Of a stretch of DNA of 64,000 nucleotides, positions 19,570-31,858 are shown in pieces. Both the position numbers and the translations under genes were made by a program. Below the pieces are notes generated by a model. The model ran no database searches. It saw only the letters and a list, made by a program, of their open reading frames with translations, and had not been told where the DNA came from. The stretch comes from Pisolithus tinctorius (Eukaryota; Basidiomycota; Agaricomycetes; Boletales; Pisolithaceae): the NCBI GenBank assembly GCA_024663395.1, contig JANFAH010000003.1:186001-250000 (forward strand), read 5' to 3'. How positions within the stretch are numbered: the stretch's first letter is position 1; each line of letters opens with the position of its first letter.

Positions 19570-20984
19570 ATGGCTGACGAGTTGGGCATAACTGGGAACC
19601 TGATGGGTGGGGACCCTCCTGATGCCGCAGATGACAAGACTGAGGAAAGGCGCATCAACATCAACGACAATCACTATCAATGCCACAAACTCCTCGTTCT
19701 TATCCTCATCCACCATCACCTCCAACTCTTATCCCTGTTACTCATGTTGGCAGATGCTCTACAGGCCATTGCAGAAGCGACGCGGCATGCTGACCTGATC
19801 CCATACCACACATTGATCCTGACTGGGAGTGGGTGGGTAGCTGAATTGTTGAACAGCCATCCCAAGCAAATTCATACAGAACTCGCAGTTCACAAGCACG
19901 TATTTGACATCTTATTGTGGGAGCTCCAACAGCATGGAATCGGTCCTTCCAAACACATCATGCTCAAAGAGCAACTCACAATCTTTCTATATACTTCTGT
20001 CACTGGTTTGTCCATCAGACATGTAGGTGAACATTTTCAAAGGTCGAATGGCACAATCTCCAAGTAAGTCTTCGACCGTGCCATTTTCAGTGGATTAATC
20101 ATCATTCTAGGTACTTCAAGAAAATTCTGTTCACATTCTTGTCTTGTGATATATACAGCAAGTATGTTCGATTGCCACACAGTGATGCCCCTGTCCACCC
20201 AACTATTCACAATAACCCCAAATTTTTCCCTTTTTTTGCTGATGCTATTGGTGCAATCAATGGGATGCACATCATGTGTGCTCCCAGTTCGGAGGAAAGG
20301 GATGCGATGCGAAATCGCAAAGGTTTCACCTCCCAGAATTGCCTGCTCTGCTGTGATTTCAATAGGCGCTTCACATATGTCCTTAGCAGGTGGGAGGGAT
20401 CTGTGGCTGACTCATTGGTCTATCATGATGCACAGCTGAGCGATCTCACTATTCCAGATGGCAAGTACTACCTTGCTGATGCAGGGTTCCCCAATTGCCC
20501 CCAACTCCTGACTCCATTCCAAGGGCAATGATACCATCTTGCAGAATGGGGGCGTGCACATGTATGGTAAGTATCTCTATCAATTTTTTATTACTCATAA
20601 TTCATTGGAATTTACAGACCAGTAAATGCTGAGGAATGCTACAACCTTCGCCACATGCAGCTTCGAAACATGATTGAATAGATAATCAGAGTCATCAAAT
20701 GTTGCTTCTGAATTCTTGTCATGCCTCCAGAGTATGGCATGGACATCCAGGCCTGTATTCCTCCCACTTTATGTTGTATTCACAACATCATCCACATGTA
20801 CGATCCATTGGAATTAGATGACATCAAAGGCTTTGTATCACCTCTGCTGCTGGATGAGTCAGAGGAGGTGATCCGCATGATCGCCGATGGCATTACAACT
20901 GCTGCAGAACGCCTTTGGATGTCGGAGAGGTGGGGTGCAATTGTGCAAAACATCTGGAATAGTTACATTGCTGAACAAGTATGA
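19570..20984 (+). pseudogene. Harbinger (HARBI1-like) transposase, inactivated
   Basis: Exon 1 runs 19570-20063 and a GT-AG intron 20064-20110 joins in frame to KYFKKILF. The HARBI1-like core reads DAIGAINGMHI, SQNCLLCCDFNRRFTYV, WEGSVADS, KYYLADAGFPN and later LRHMQLRNMIE. The first catalytic Asp (family GAIDGTH) is Asn here. A TGA interrupts at 20529 and a TAG follows the final MIE near 20680. A second intron of about 45 nt is likely after 20570. The last segment, 20721-20984, resembles the usual C-terminus with IIHMYDP. The enzyme is dead. Confidence 0.85.
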
Positions 20985-21173
20985 AGGGAAGAGTTCATTG
21001 TGAATTAGCATTTATATACCATCATTTCTCTCTACATTACACTACCCATATGATCCAAATCGCAATGCTTTGAGTTCTGATTTCCACAGGCAGAGTCTGA
21101 GAACTGAAATGCTGATGATATTGCAACAAACATGAAGGTAAAAAGTGGACACTACAAGCTGCAAGTACAACAA

Positions 21174-22793
21174 TTATTGGCTACATCCCCTAATGTCATT
21201 GAGCTTCACCTCAAGCCATGCATGCCGAACTGTAGCCATATGGTCAGGATCGCTAGTGAATGATAAGTATAGACTGGCATGGGAAACTTTTCCCTCAAAG
21301 TGATTTGCAATCCTAATGATGTCAGTTGGTGAGAACTTATCCATGTCTAACAGCAACAGCTTCTGTGTCACCTCAGTCACCAATGGATAGACCAGGTCTT
21401 GGTGGAAATTGGGCTTGGGATTGGGTGCAGGTGACTCTGCAAGGGAAGTGATTGTGTGAGTGACGGCAGTCATATGCAAGCGGACTGTACCATGGATACC
21501 TCCAACTTCCTCTTCCACTCATTCAAGTATCATGTTCCCTGCACATCACTTTCATGCCAATGAGGTGGTTGAAGCCACAGTACTTGAAAGAGCACCCAAT
21601 ACAACAGATTGATCATCGTTGTTGTCTGCCTTCCGCTTTCTGGAGCACTCCATACAAGCTGAAATACTGGAAGATGGCTTGACGGAGCTGACAGATGAGC
21701 CATTGAATGACGATGGTGCAGTTGGAGGGGTGAAGTTTGAAGGTGTGCTGGGGGGGGGAGCAGACTGGTCTGAGTGCCAGTTAAAAGTAGATCTGCTATG
21801 AACTGAAGTGATGGTAGATGGCGCTGGGTGATGGGAAGTTGTTAGTGTAGGGGGGATGGGATTTCCAGCTGCAAATGAGTGGAACAGAGGTTGATTGGCA
21901 GATGGCCATGATGGTGGAGCATAGGAAGCTGTTGGCATACTGAAGCCAGTGCTTCCAGTTGCGAACAGGTAGAAAATCACTTGGTTTGTAGATGGCGATG
22001 CTGATGGAACAATGGGCGACATATCCACATTGTTACTGGTTGCTGGTGTGCTAGGTGCACTTCCTCCGACAGACACTGGTATCATGAAGTCAATGGAAGG
22101 TGACCCTGGGGACGGCATGTTGTTCCCTGTGCTCTCGCTGTTGGAGGAACTCAACCTGGTGCAGGATGGGCCTCCAGAAGAATTGTTGATACTCAGTGCT
22201 GAAAAGTGATTCAAGCCCTTGCACTTGGAAGGTATGAGCACACTCATCCTGTCATAGAATAGCCATCCCTTGTTTTTATAAGGTGCTGTGTCCTTGTGGA
22301 CCTGCTGATGTCACCATTAGCACAGGACATTTCAATCTGATTAGATTGAATCATACCTTCACATAACTGTCCCATGAGTTCTCATTTGCAACACTGATAT
22401 CAGCCCCTGACTTCAGGGAATACACAAATCCAGATGAACAGCTGAGATGATCAACGACCATGTATGTACTTCGTAGCTGTGTGATATCAGCTAGTTATTC
22501 TGTCATTTGACTGACTCATGCACCCTTTTCCATTTCTCTTTACATGCTTTAGGGATTTTGGGCCCCCCTTTCTCAGGGTTTGCAAGTGTCGGAGAAGCTG
22601 CACAGGCATTCCAAAATGGTGCCTTGAAATTCAAACTGTCACCAGCAGTTGCCTTGTGGGAATCGATGAAGTCAAGAAGGGCAAATGTATCCTTATCTGA
22701 CCATGACACTTGCATCGAGTGGCCATCCAGGGACCACAAACTATGAGAGTTACCCTTGTGGTTGGTTGGTTTTGCTGCTTTGCGAGGGGGCAT
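21174..22793 (-). pseudogene. Harbinger accessory Myb/SANT-like protein
   Basis: I place the start at MPPRKAAKPTN (ATG at 22791-22793). The DNA-binding domain reads WSDKDTFALLDFIDSHK...FNACAASP...KGGPKIPKACKEKWKRVHE, the trihelix/Myb-SANT pattern in fungal Harbinger partners. After an intron region (about 22250-22500) a long Ser/Pro/Thr-rich linker (21552-22247) ends in a basic CSRKRKAD. The C-terminal part (21174-21518) has YPLVTEVTQKLLLLDMD and RHAWLEVKL, an alpha-helical tail usual in these proteins. In characterised Harbinger systems such a partner binds the TIR and assists transposase. Splicing here is only partly resolved. Confidence 0.72.
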
Positions 22794-23013
22794 GGCAACA
22801 GATGGAGGGGGAAGCAAGAGTAGATATGCTGTACAAGTGGAGCTTTGATGCATAACCCCACCTCTAGTGCAGCATCTCGGCCATACACTAGATGTTCTCC
22901 TCCTAAATTGGGGCTCCACTTGAACTCTGTATGCTTATGTCATGAAGGCCTGGGACTTTTTTTTGGGTTTTTTCACCTGGATTCTTTGTGGGACTTTGTT
23001 ACCGAACTAGCTC

Positions 23014-24098
23014 TTACTTTTCCTTCCCTTCCTGTAGTACTAATACCAACACACAAAGGACTCTTATGATTTTGGAACATACAAGTACAAAAAAAAAATT
23101 CTGCAGACACTAGTATGGTATTTACAGGTCCCAGAGGTCATCCTTCAACCTGCACAACTCCTCCTGTCTAGCCCACACAGTCTCAATCTGATGAGTTACC
23201 TGCCTCGCCAACATCTCCAGCAGCTGGTAGATCTGCTCCAGCTCAAATTCCTTATCTTCAGCTCTTGCCTCGAGCACTCACAAATGTTTGATGAAGCTTG
23301 CTGTTGACTGCTCACATGGGTTTTTTACCTCCAGAATTTCAGCACTTGAGGGAGTGTCACTCTGGACTGGCTCTTTGATGCCTCCTGGTTTGTTTAGCAA
23401 GCCAGTCATGGTTGTGGAAAATGGCTTGAACTTGATTTGCAGCTCATTGAAAGGGAGCATCAGGGAGGGTTCATTGACAGGGGCTGGTAAGATTGAAGGT
23501 CTGGGTGTTGGAGTAGCCCCATGGAAAAAGAGATGAGGGGTTGGTGAAGGATCATGAGGGGAGGAATGTGGTTCTGGGGTAGGCAAACATGTGGGGGTCA
23601 GATCAGGTTGTCATTTCCAAGGTGGAATTTTCAGAGTGAGTTTCTTAGCAGGTTCAGTCACAGGTTCTGCTGGGGCTGCCTTCAAGGTCATAATCAATTT
23701 GACTCATTTGTGGGACAGCCCTGCCTCCCCAACAGTACTGGAGTTCTTTCGCTGAAGGTGGTGTCAACTCGTTCCCTTGTGGAATCTCACCTGTACAGTA
23801 CTCACCTTTCTCCCTATGCCTTGAGAGTGTGAGCACTTGCACTTTGCCTTCCTGCACCATTTGCAGGATGACTCTGGCTCTCTGATGCATGTGAGGTTTG
23901 CTTGAGCACATGTCTTGCAAGGCTCATTGTCTCCAGCTGCACAAGGTCTCTTTGCAGAAGGACCTGGTTTGCCTTTGCCTTTGCCATCACCCTCATCATT
24001 GTCAACATTGTCAGCCAGCTCATGCTCCTTGCTGGTGGCCTGCAGAATTTTCATTGAAGTCAGCATTCATGCTTGGGGTTGTCAAGGACATGGAACAC
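23014..24098 (-). pseudogene. G0 antisense Zn2Cys6 gene (truncated cargo homolog)
   Basis: On the minus strand ATG at 24064-24066 opens a frame to 23764 with CKTCAQANLTC...CKWCRKAKCKC. The spacing CX2CX6CX7CX2CX6C is identical to the cargo of element A, with one extra Cys. Acidic and basic runs precede it. Downstream exons (23278-23586 and about 23122-23270) are Pro-rich and end in a coiled-coil-like helix (FELEQIYQLLEMLARQ) with stop TAA at 23122. The first two exons present in element A are absent. The position is equivalent: antisense, between integrase and 3' LTR. The sequence outside the exons (23017-23121) shows nothing else. Confidence 0.68.
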
Positions 24099-25937
24099 TG
24101 TCACACACCAAAGGTGTTGTGGACATGGTTACAGCTGACTCTGCCTAACTTGTTGACAAGTTGTGCACAATGCCCATGCCATGCAGATGAAGACTAAAGG
24201 CCTCATGTGTAGAAAGACTGCTGGATGTGAACAGTCATCCTTTGCACAAGAATGAGTTGTCAGTGCTAAAGAGAAAAGAGGAAGTGAGTTAAGCACACAT
24301 TAAAAGTTTTTAGTGCCCATGTATGGCATTCCAGTTTTCATCATATCTCCACCATTTCCAAAGATATTGACTCTGTTCTCACACCTGCTTAAAGTGCTCA
24401 GCCACATGATTCTGCCTTCCAATTTTGGAGAGGATCCTTGCACCCTATGCATTTCTACAGCACTCCATCCATCAGATGCACATTTTGCTAAGTCCATCAA
24501 TCATGGCCACCTCTTTGTCAATCATCTCACTTGTCTCATTTGCCAGAAATAATGGCTGTGTATATCTGCCAGGCATTCCCACCAGCTTCCATCCTGAAGC
24601 CCCCTGGTTCATCCCATTGTTGTCAGCCCTGTCTCATCCCATGCAGCTTGGTCAGCATGTTCTCCTTGTCAGTATGACTTCCAGAAGGACATTCTTTGGT
24701 CACCTCAGGTCTGTCACTCAGTTAGAAAGGTCTTATGTGGTTGTTTTGGTCTCCCCAGTTGATGAAGCATATGGATCATTCCTCCCTGCTCCCTGCACTG
24801 TCTTTATTCCAATCTTGTCCATCATTCTTCCCACATTGTGACAGCTGCAGCATAGTCTACTGTTCTCCAGCCTCCCTGATCACATTCATGACAAGTATGA
24901 CATGCATCTTGCCTTCTTACTGCAAGATCCAGCAGAAGACATCCCCCCTTCTCCTCCTCCTCCTTCAGAGCCCCATTCATGAAGTTTTTGTTAACTTTGC
25001 TGAGAGGATGAAAGGGTGGGAGATGTGATTGCTTATGCTCCCATTGCCCCACAGACCCCCAATGCCCTAGCCCCCTTTGATGCCTGACTCATGCCCTTCA
25101 ATTCTGGAATTAATACTTCCCTATCTGGAAACACCATCCATCTGTCATGCCATCTTTGGATCTAGAGATGTCTCCACTGAGATCTGACTTGCATTGCCAC
25201 CCCCTAATGTGATATCAGTGCACTTACTCAGTTTCTGACTCCATTTGACTCATTCTGTGATATTTTGACTGTCCTTGACTTGTTTATTGCCAATACTTAC
25301 CAATCTTCTTTGCTTGCTTACTTTTTATTTCTCACTTACTCATCATGATTACTCAGTCCTTACTCATTACTTACCAAGCATTTGTGCCTTGTTTGTCACA
25401 AGCTGCACTCCCCCCACAGTTTATAAACCCCCATGTACTTAGCTACAATACACAGGCAATCCAGAAGTCAGTTCAGCTCTCTCAGTGCATAACTCATCAT
25501 TGACAGTTGAGGCTCATTCAGAAGAGTCTATCTGTCACCATCCATCATCCTTGGTAGTTGAGGCTCCATCAAGGGTCTATCTACCTCTATTCATCATCAG
25601 CAGTATCATCAGTGCTTAGTCAGCAACCTTTTGCTTAGTCATTCTTCCATTCCTGTGTAACTCATCATTGACTTGCACCAGGAGCACATTTTATTCCAGA
25701 ATACTTTTGGCTGAACACCTTCACTCTGTTCAGCATCCCCTGTCCAGTCATCACTCACTTGCCTACTCCTGCATAACTCATCATCAACTTGCACCAGGAG
25801 CACCTCCACTTGAAGTCCCCCCCACATTAGATTTTCTTCTGCACTCCAGGTTCCATGGAGGCAAACCACCACTTGCATATTATTTGTCTTTGGTGTTGGA
25901 TTTGTTTGGTTTTCACCACCTTTCCACACTTTGACTC
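24099..25937 (+). repeat. LTR C copy 1, probable 3' LTR of G0 (1.84 kb)
   Basis: Runs from TGTCACACACC to CTTTGACTCACA. The copy in opposite orientation at 33950-37401 has the same ends and, without its Tc1 insert, almost the same length (about 1.83 kb). A third copy lies at 51868-54228. A TATA-like TTTATAAACCCCCATGTACTTAG near 25420 is conserved among copies, as expected for an LTR promoter. It sits right after the antisense cargo gene, which is where the 3' LTR of G0 should be. The open frames inside are shared only as DNA similarity. Confidence 0.75.
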
Positions 25938-26870
25938 ACAGTGGCTCAGTATTCCATAACTCATAAATGTCATCCAGAATGGTCCTTCAGCTTGCTGTGG
26001 ATTATTGTAAGTCTGATGACAGATAAATTATTTTGGTGACCATACCAAACCACAATGTGTGCCTTTCCATGACCCTTATTCTCATAAAGGGTGGATCTAT
26101 TAGGTTGAGCAACTTTGATGATCAAGAATGAGCAGTGGTTGATAGTAAGGAGTTGCCAATCTGGGGTCACAGATAGTGAGGCTGATCTATTACCTTTCTG
26201 GCTTGGATTCTTGTCAAAATAGTCAAAGACCTGTGGGAACCATTGGTGAAGTTGCCTGTTGACATCAGGGTGCATCCATGATGAGTCATTCTGAATGCCA
26301 CCAGCACTGGGTGCAGCAGAGATGAAACAGCTGCAATTTCTCATTAATTGGATACTGCTCCAGTAGCTCTTGCCAGAGGGAGCCATTGGATTCTTCAGAT
26401 ATCCATCCTTCTGTTGTAATCATTAGTTGTTAGTACTATCTGATTTTGTGAGATGCACATCAATTCTGCAAATGGCTATACCAACAGACTGTACATGAAA
26501 GATTGTACTGGACTTGGGTGCTGTGGCTTGATAGTTGGATCCAATAAGGCCCTGTGGGACTAGCTGTTATGGTTGATAAAATTTGATAGAAATAGAAACC
26601 CACCTTGTGAGAACCTTTAACAGCTGTAGGGTTGATGGGAGGGTGACCTTTTGTGAGCTTCCTGTAGTCAGCCTGCTTCTTCAATGAAAATGTTGCCAGA
26701 GCCTCAGTGCAAGCATCTGAGGGAAGAGTATTGCTGCCCATCACCAGGCTGGTCAATAGTTGGCAGTTCTGTGATGTGATGATGTTGTGAAAAATGCCCT
26801 GAATCTTTGTGTTCAAGGACATGGTAGGTGCAGTTGCTGGATATTGAGGCTGAAGGGCATCACTAACCAC
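25938..26870 (-). pseudogene. Unidentified coding remnant (two frames)
   Basis: Two minus-strand frames, about 26460-26830 and 25970-26386, lie between LTR C and the truncated RT of element E. The first contains LTSLVMGSNTLPSDACTEAL and KADYRKLTKGHPPI-like text; the second WMHPDVNRQLHQWFPQVFDY and QLLTINHCSFLIIKVAQP. The composition and the conserved-looking W, F, Y and P residues suggest a real protein split by an intron or stops, but I do not recognise the family. It is not part of the gypsy pol. The N-terminal few codons of the first frame are RT sequence read out of frame. Confidence 0.35.
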
Positions 26871-28060
26871 TCATAAGAACCATACTGAGTCTGAAATGCA
26901 GTCTTCCATTCATTGCCCAGAGCAATCCAGATGAGATGGTAGGCATGCCAGAGATCAATCTTTGTATAGATCTTGGCTCAGCTTGGTGAGCCCAAGAGGT
27001 CAGAGATGAGCAGTAATGGGCAGCAGTCCTTCTTAGTTATTTTGTTCAAGCTGTAGAAGTCTATGAGCTGGAGGGAGCCATCCTTCTGTTTGATGAAGAG
27101 GACTGGCGCAGCATAGGGGGAAGAGGTCAGACAAATGAAACCAGTGGTGAGGTTCTCATTGATGAAGGTCTGGAGAGCTTGCAGCTTAACCAGGGACAGC
27201 AAATAGATGGTGCCTAGGGGTGGGGTTGTTCCTTCTTCAAGCTCTATTTGCAGGTCATACTCCTGGTGTGGTGGGAGTGCTGAGGCCTTGGCCTTGCTGA
27301 ATACATCAGTGAAGTCATGGTACTCCTCTGGAACATTGGGTAGGGCCAGAGGAGGGGAGACTGAGGCTGATTGAGCTTGAGCTGAGTCTGAGGGGCAGAG
27401 CTGAAGTTGGAACTGGACAGACCCTTCAAGTTTGCAGGCATGCACGAAGGCAGCTGCATTGATTAGGGAGACAAGAGGGGCCTTCAGGGGGGTGCAAGCC
27501 AGAGAGTCAGAGACTGGTACAGATGGCACAGGGCCAGGTTGGTCACTAGGACTGGGGTCAGGAAGGCTGGTGGGGACCAGTCTTACAGGGGGTGTCAACA
27601 GGGTTAGCATTCCTTGTGTATGGGCCCAGAAAGTAATACTGCTCAATACCTGGTCAATCAATGGATTGTATTGGGTGAGCCAGTTATGCCCAAGAACTAC
27701 TTCACACTCAGAATCTAACAGGGCAAGATACAGGGTTACCAGTGTGACATCTCTGGATGCAAAGTGGATTGAAACATCTATTGCTTGGGTTATGGTGAAT
27801 GTGGATGTTCCATCAAAAAACCAGAGTTGGATTGGTGAGACCAAGTAAGGGGTAAACAAATGTTGATTAGCAAACTGATTATGTATAAAACAATGAGTGG
27901 AGCCAGAATCCACTAGGGTATGAAGCCAAGGTAAATCATGATTTTCTATAGTGATGTATAGAGTTAATGAATTTGGACTGGAAAGAGTGGATGTGTTGAG
28001 TTGAGCCTCCAAGTTTGCACAACCAGAGTCAATGCAGCTCCCAGATTGTGTGGAGTCCCA
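26840..28060 (-). pseudogene. pol: Element E: gypsy protease and RT N-terminus (chromovirus-like)
   Basis: The protease motif LVDSGSTHCFIH is followed by VVLGHNWLTQYNP and a linker. RT begins ALPPHQEYDLQIELEEG, then SSPYAAPVLFIKQKDGSL and LNKITKKDCCPLLLISDLL, typical of mushroom Tf/chromovirus-like gypsy elements. The frame breaks near 26990 and RT continues as [14 protein letters not shown] (first Asp motif) and [11 protein letters not shown] before being lost at about 26840. The YxDD box, RNase H and integrase are missing. CpG is nearly absent. Confidence 0.88.
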
Positions 28061-29369
28061 GGAGCTGCTACATATTTTTTTGTCTTGGGGGTAGAACCTG
28101 AGGCTGAGGCCAGTGCAGCCTTGGTGGTGGCCACAGCACAAGCCTTGGCCTTTCCAGCTTTCCTGGGGCACTTGTCAGTGAAGTGGCTGGACCTCCACAG
28201 AACATGCAGAGGTTTCTGTCTAGGTGATGCTTGTGTTCTTCTGGGGTGAGCTTTCCATCCTTGCTGAGTTTGCTAGACTCAGGCTTGGACAAATTGCTGT
28301 TATTGTTGTTGCCCAGCTTTGATGAAGCTGGCTTGGACTGGGTAGAGCCAGTATTGTTGTTACTGCCAGTCTTGGCTTTCTCTTGACTGGTCTTGGGCTG
28401 ATTGTTGTTACCAGAGCCTCCAGAGTTATCATTGTTGGAGGCAGAAAAGCCTTGATGCTTACTTGCCTGTTGGATTTTTTCCTTGTGCTCCCAATAGTGC
28501 ACATCTATTTCATGGGTGAGGTGGCAGAGCTCATGAAGAGTCCAAGGCTTGCCAACCTGACAGACCTTGTCTTTGATCTGGTCTGGACATACTTGTTGAT
28601 GCACTGGTTATCTTTCATATGCAGATGGTGAAGCTGACTCTTGGCATCAGTGACTGGGTTGTGTGGGCTGAAGGTGGTTGGTAGTTCTAGGACAAACTCC
28701 CTCCAGGAGTCCATCCAGAGAGGCCAGTCATTGGGGTCTTTGACCCCAAGCAAGTCTGGCTTGAACCACTCTAGGGCCATGCCCTTAAGGTAGGACTGCA
28801 CAAAGATGACTTTTGCATGGTTGGTCCTGAAAGCCTGAGGCTGGTCTTGGAAATTCAGCTCACACTGATTGAAGAAGGCATGAAGCTTCTTGGGTTGGTA
28901 CCATCAAAGGTGTTGGGCTCACACAGTTTGGTCCTACTTGAGGACTCAGGGCTACCACTGCAAGATTGTCCAGGACTGTAATCATGGGCTCAGTGTCTGG
29001 ATCTGGGAAGTCTGGTTTGTCCTCCAGATCATTCCCATCCAGTTTATTGTCACTGGGCCCATCATCACCAAGACCATCATCACCAGGACTGTTGCCAGGG
29101 TCATCATCCTTGGGATTGTTGTTATCATCATCATCTGGCCCTTCATCCCCAGGATCATCACTGGGGACAGGAGCAATGGGGCAATGTGGGGTAGGAGTAT
29201 TGGATGTCTGGGCTGAAAAGCCCCTGAAAGGACTAACAGGGTCTGGAGAGTGCCTAGTGGTACCCAAGGCAGCTAGTGCTGTCTCACAGTGAGTTCCACT
29301 GGCTGAGGCAGAGTCATGGTTGGTGGCAGAGCAGCCATGGGGAGGTTGGAAATGAGTCTTTGTTGCCAT
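28061..29369 (-). pseudogene. gag: Element E: gag
   Basis: The start is MATKTHFQPP at 29369, five bases after LTR D. An acidic Asp/Asn/Gly-rich segment (about 28990-29180) is followed by YLKGMALEWFKPDLL and a W-rich gag core in a second frame (28505-28801). A third frame has HELCHLTHEIDVHYWE, an Asn/Ser/Gly-rich linker and the zinc-knuckle start CMFCGGP. Two frameshifts separate the three pieces. The product would be the capsid protein of the same element as the protease/RT downstream. Confidence 0.82.
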
Positions 29370-29373
29370 GGTA

Positions 29374-29924
29374 TGTTAGACCCACACAAGTGGCAAGTCT
29401 GAAATACTATCAAGTTCATGATGTCTGGGTTGAGGCCAGACCAGAGACTGAAGTGGGCACAAGGCTGAAGGTCAGGAACAGGTGGAGAGCAGAGGAACAG
29501 AGGTGGACTGGTTGGACTGAGTGACTGATGACACCATGCTATTCCCTTGTGTGGGTTGCAGTCTGAGTCTGAGGCTGAGAGTTACAGATAGAACTTATTT
29601 GATTTCAGACTGAAGACTACAAGTTGAGTAACTACAGGTTTATATACCAGAGACAGACTATAGTACAGAGACTGGTAATGCTGGTCTTGCAAAGATTGCT
29701 AAGAAGATTTGTAAGACAAGTATTAGTAAGGTGTGACTAAGGTAACAGAGACTGGGACAGGGCAGACCAGGGACATGACTGGGCAGGGTTTGACTGAAAT
29801 GACACACACTGCAAAGCAGTGTTCACTGTGCTAGGACATCTGGGGATAAGGGATTGGTGAGGCCAAGGCCAGACTGAATGAGTGTGAGACTGAGTCTGGC
29901 TGGGGTTGAGGCATGGTTATGACA
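29374..29924 (-). repeat. LTR D copy, 5' LTR of element E
   Basis: On the minus strand it begins TGTCATAACCATGCC and ends GGGTCTAACA, 551 bp, with GTATATAAACC as TATA region near 29640. It directly precedes the gag ATG. Similarity to 1088-1674 runs through its length. Its outer end abuts the truncated integrase of the old A copy at CTAGTTGTC, nearly the same codon at which the solo LTR D sits in G0. Confidence 0.78.
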
Positions 29925-31010
29925 TGGCTAGTTGTCAATGAGTCCAAGTGATATTGCCTCATCAAAGAAGTGCATGATGACCTTGGACACAAAGGTGTTT
30001 TCATGATCCATACCCACCTTCTCCTCTGCTTTTGGTGGCCTCTGCTTGTTGAGGACATGAAGTGGTATGTTTGCACTTGTCATGAATGTCAGATCTGCCA
30101 GACACAGAAGCTTCACATATATCCCACTGTGCCCATGAGAGGGGGCCTCTTTCATAAAGCTCACATTGAAATGATGCTAATGCCCAAAGCTGGCAGCTAC
30201 CACTACATAGTACAGGCTAGATGCATGCTCACTTCATATCCCAAATGGTGCATGTTGCATGCAGAGAATAGTACCACATTCCATGCTGCTGGGGTCCACT
30301 CACTGAGATCATCACTGACAATGGCCCCACATTCATCCAAGCCTTAGATGCCCTAGCTGCACAATATCATATCTGTCACATCCATATCTCTCCTTCAACT
30401 CTCAGGCTAACAGCATTGTAGAGCATCACCACTATGATGTGTGCAAGGCTATCATGAAGAGCTGTGAGAACAATGACTGCTGCTGGCACACCATCATGCA
30501 CTCTGTATTCTGGGCCAAGCATGTCACCATTCTGAAGTTCATGGGTCTATCCCCTTACTTCATGGTTCATGGTGTTGAGCCACTGTTCCCATTTGACCTT
30601 GCTGAGGCTACTTTCCTTTTGCCCTTATCCTGTGAAGATGTGACACCACTGACTACCACAGAACTGATTGCCTGGCACACTTGCCAGTTACAGAAGTGTC
30701 AGGATGACTTAGACCAGGTCTGCAATGACATCCTCCACATGCACTTCCAGTCTGTCCAGCAGTTCAAAGCCACCTTTCAGCATTGCATCAAAGACTATAA
30801 CTTCACTCCTGGTACCCTTGTGCTTGTTCACATCTCCTGCATAGAGAAAGAACTGAACCAGAAGATGAAGCCATGGTACACTGGCCCCATGGTCATCCTT
30901 CATTGGACCAATGGGGGCTCATACCTGCTGGCTGAGTTGGATGGCTCCATCTCCAAACTCTGCTTTGCTGCATCCTGCCTACTTCCCTACCACCCACAGT
31001 CTCAAACCCA
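29925..31010 (+). pseudogene. pol: Old copy of element A: integrase
   Basis: The sequence begins inside integrase at the codons for LVV(N/D)xSK and continues through the HHCC finger (HDDLGHKG...CHECQICQ), TDNGPTF and a GPMVILHWTNGGSYLLAELDG end, all colinear with 8912-10060. Defects: a TGA near 29950, a frame break at about 30280-30400 and change of the first catalytic Asp to Glu (HIEMM). Nearly every Arg codon with a CpG has become His, Cys or Trp. RT and everything 5' of it are gone, replaced by element E. Confidence 0.9.
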
Positions 31011-31858
31011 TGCAACCATGCTCCCCTTCTTTCCTTCCTATTTGCCTCTGTACCCTCTTCTCCCACAATACCCCTACCTCCTTCTGCAGCTTCACCCTCC
31101 TCTCTGTGGCTTCTTCTGCTGCCCTTGTTCCTTCTCCCATGCTGACTGGGGACAGTCAGTGAGTCCCCCACAGGGGTGACCCACATACCACTTGATACCA
31201 AACATAGTTTGTTTCTCTTTATCTGTTTTACCCCGAGTTTTGTCTGGAGACCTCTGTTCCACCCTGGGTTCTGTCCAGTGATTCTACTGATAGCTATTCC
31301 TCACTCAAAAAACATAAAAACCACTAACAAAAAGTCCAAAGCCATCCAGGAAAAATAACAAAACACCAAATAAGTATAACTAAAACAATGTTGCTCCTAT
31401 GCCTTCTCTTACTAGTCTTGCTGATGCAATCCTTGGCCACCATATACCACAGATGCTCACAACTACCCCATGCATTTCCTCTTCAAATGCACAGTCAGCA
31501 TGCACCCCTTGATCTGTTTTCCTTTCAACTCTCCTTCTGTCTCCTTACAATTAATACACAAAGACTGTCCCAGTTACCTGATTCACAGTCCCTTCATTCT
31601 CTCTTCAAGACATTGTCACATCTTACTGTCAACACCTTACTACAAGGACTCATCACTAAGAGAAGTCAAAAGTTGCACAAAGAAGACAAGTCAGGTGGTA
31701 CCCAACGCACTGTATCTTACCATGGTCACACTGTCCCATGGAGAGCATTTGAGCACTTCAAGTCATTTTGCATCGCAGCATTGCACAGAAGGGAACAAAG
31801 TGGTATATTTAGTGCTGTGCATGCCTACATGCAGATGGGAACACATAGCAAATATGAC
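31011..31858 (+). other. Old A copy: spacer with first stem-loop
   Basis: Homologous to 7933-8911. It keeps the stem-loop CTGACTGGGGACAGTCAG (31142-31159) followed by GTCCCCCACAGGGGTGACC, and the two former CCCCGGGTTTCGTCC repeats, now CpG-decayed (about 31229-31282). The open frame 31388-31882 is not supported as a gene. Confidence 0.6.

Larger units (their letters stand above)
19418..23013. mobile_element. PIF/Harbinger DNA transposon
   Basis: The TIR begins GAGCTAGTTCGGTAA (19418) and its complement ends at 23013. The repeats run about 125 bp at high identity (including a CCCAAAAAAAAGTCCC block). TTA flanks both ends (19415-19417 and 23014-23016), the 3-bp duplication typical of Harbinger. 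It carries the two genes usual for the superfamily: a DDE transposase on plus and a Myb/SANT-type protein on minus. It is inserted in the 3' part of G0, between integrase and the zinc-cluster gene. Confidence 0.9.

Noticed and set aside
28982..29292. Plus-strand frames across the Asp/Asn-rich gag of element E
   Set aside because: They are shadows of an acidic low-complexity coding stretch on the minus strand.
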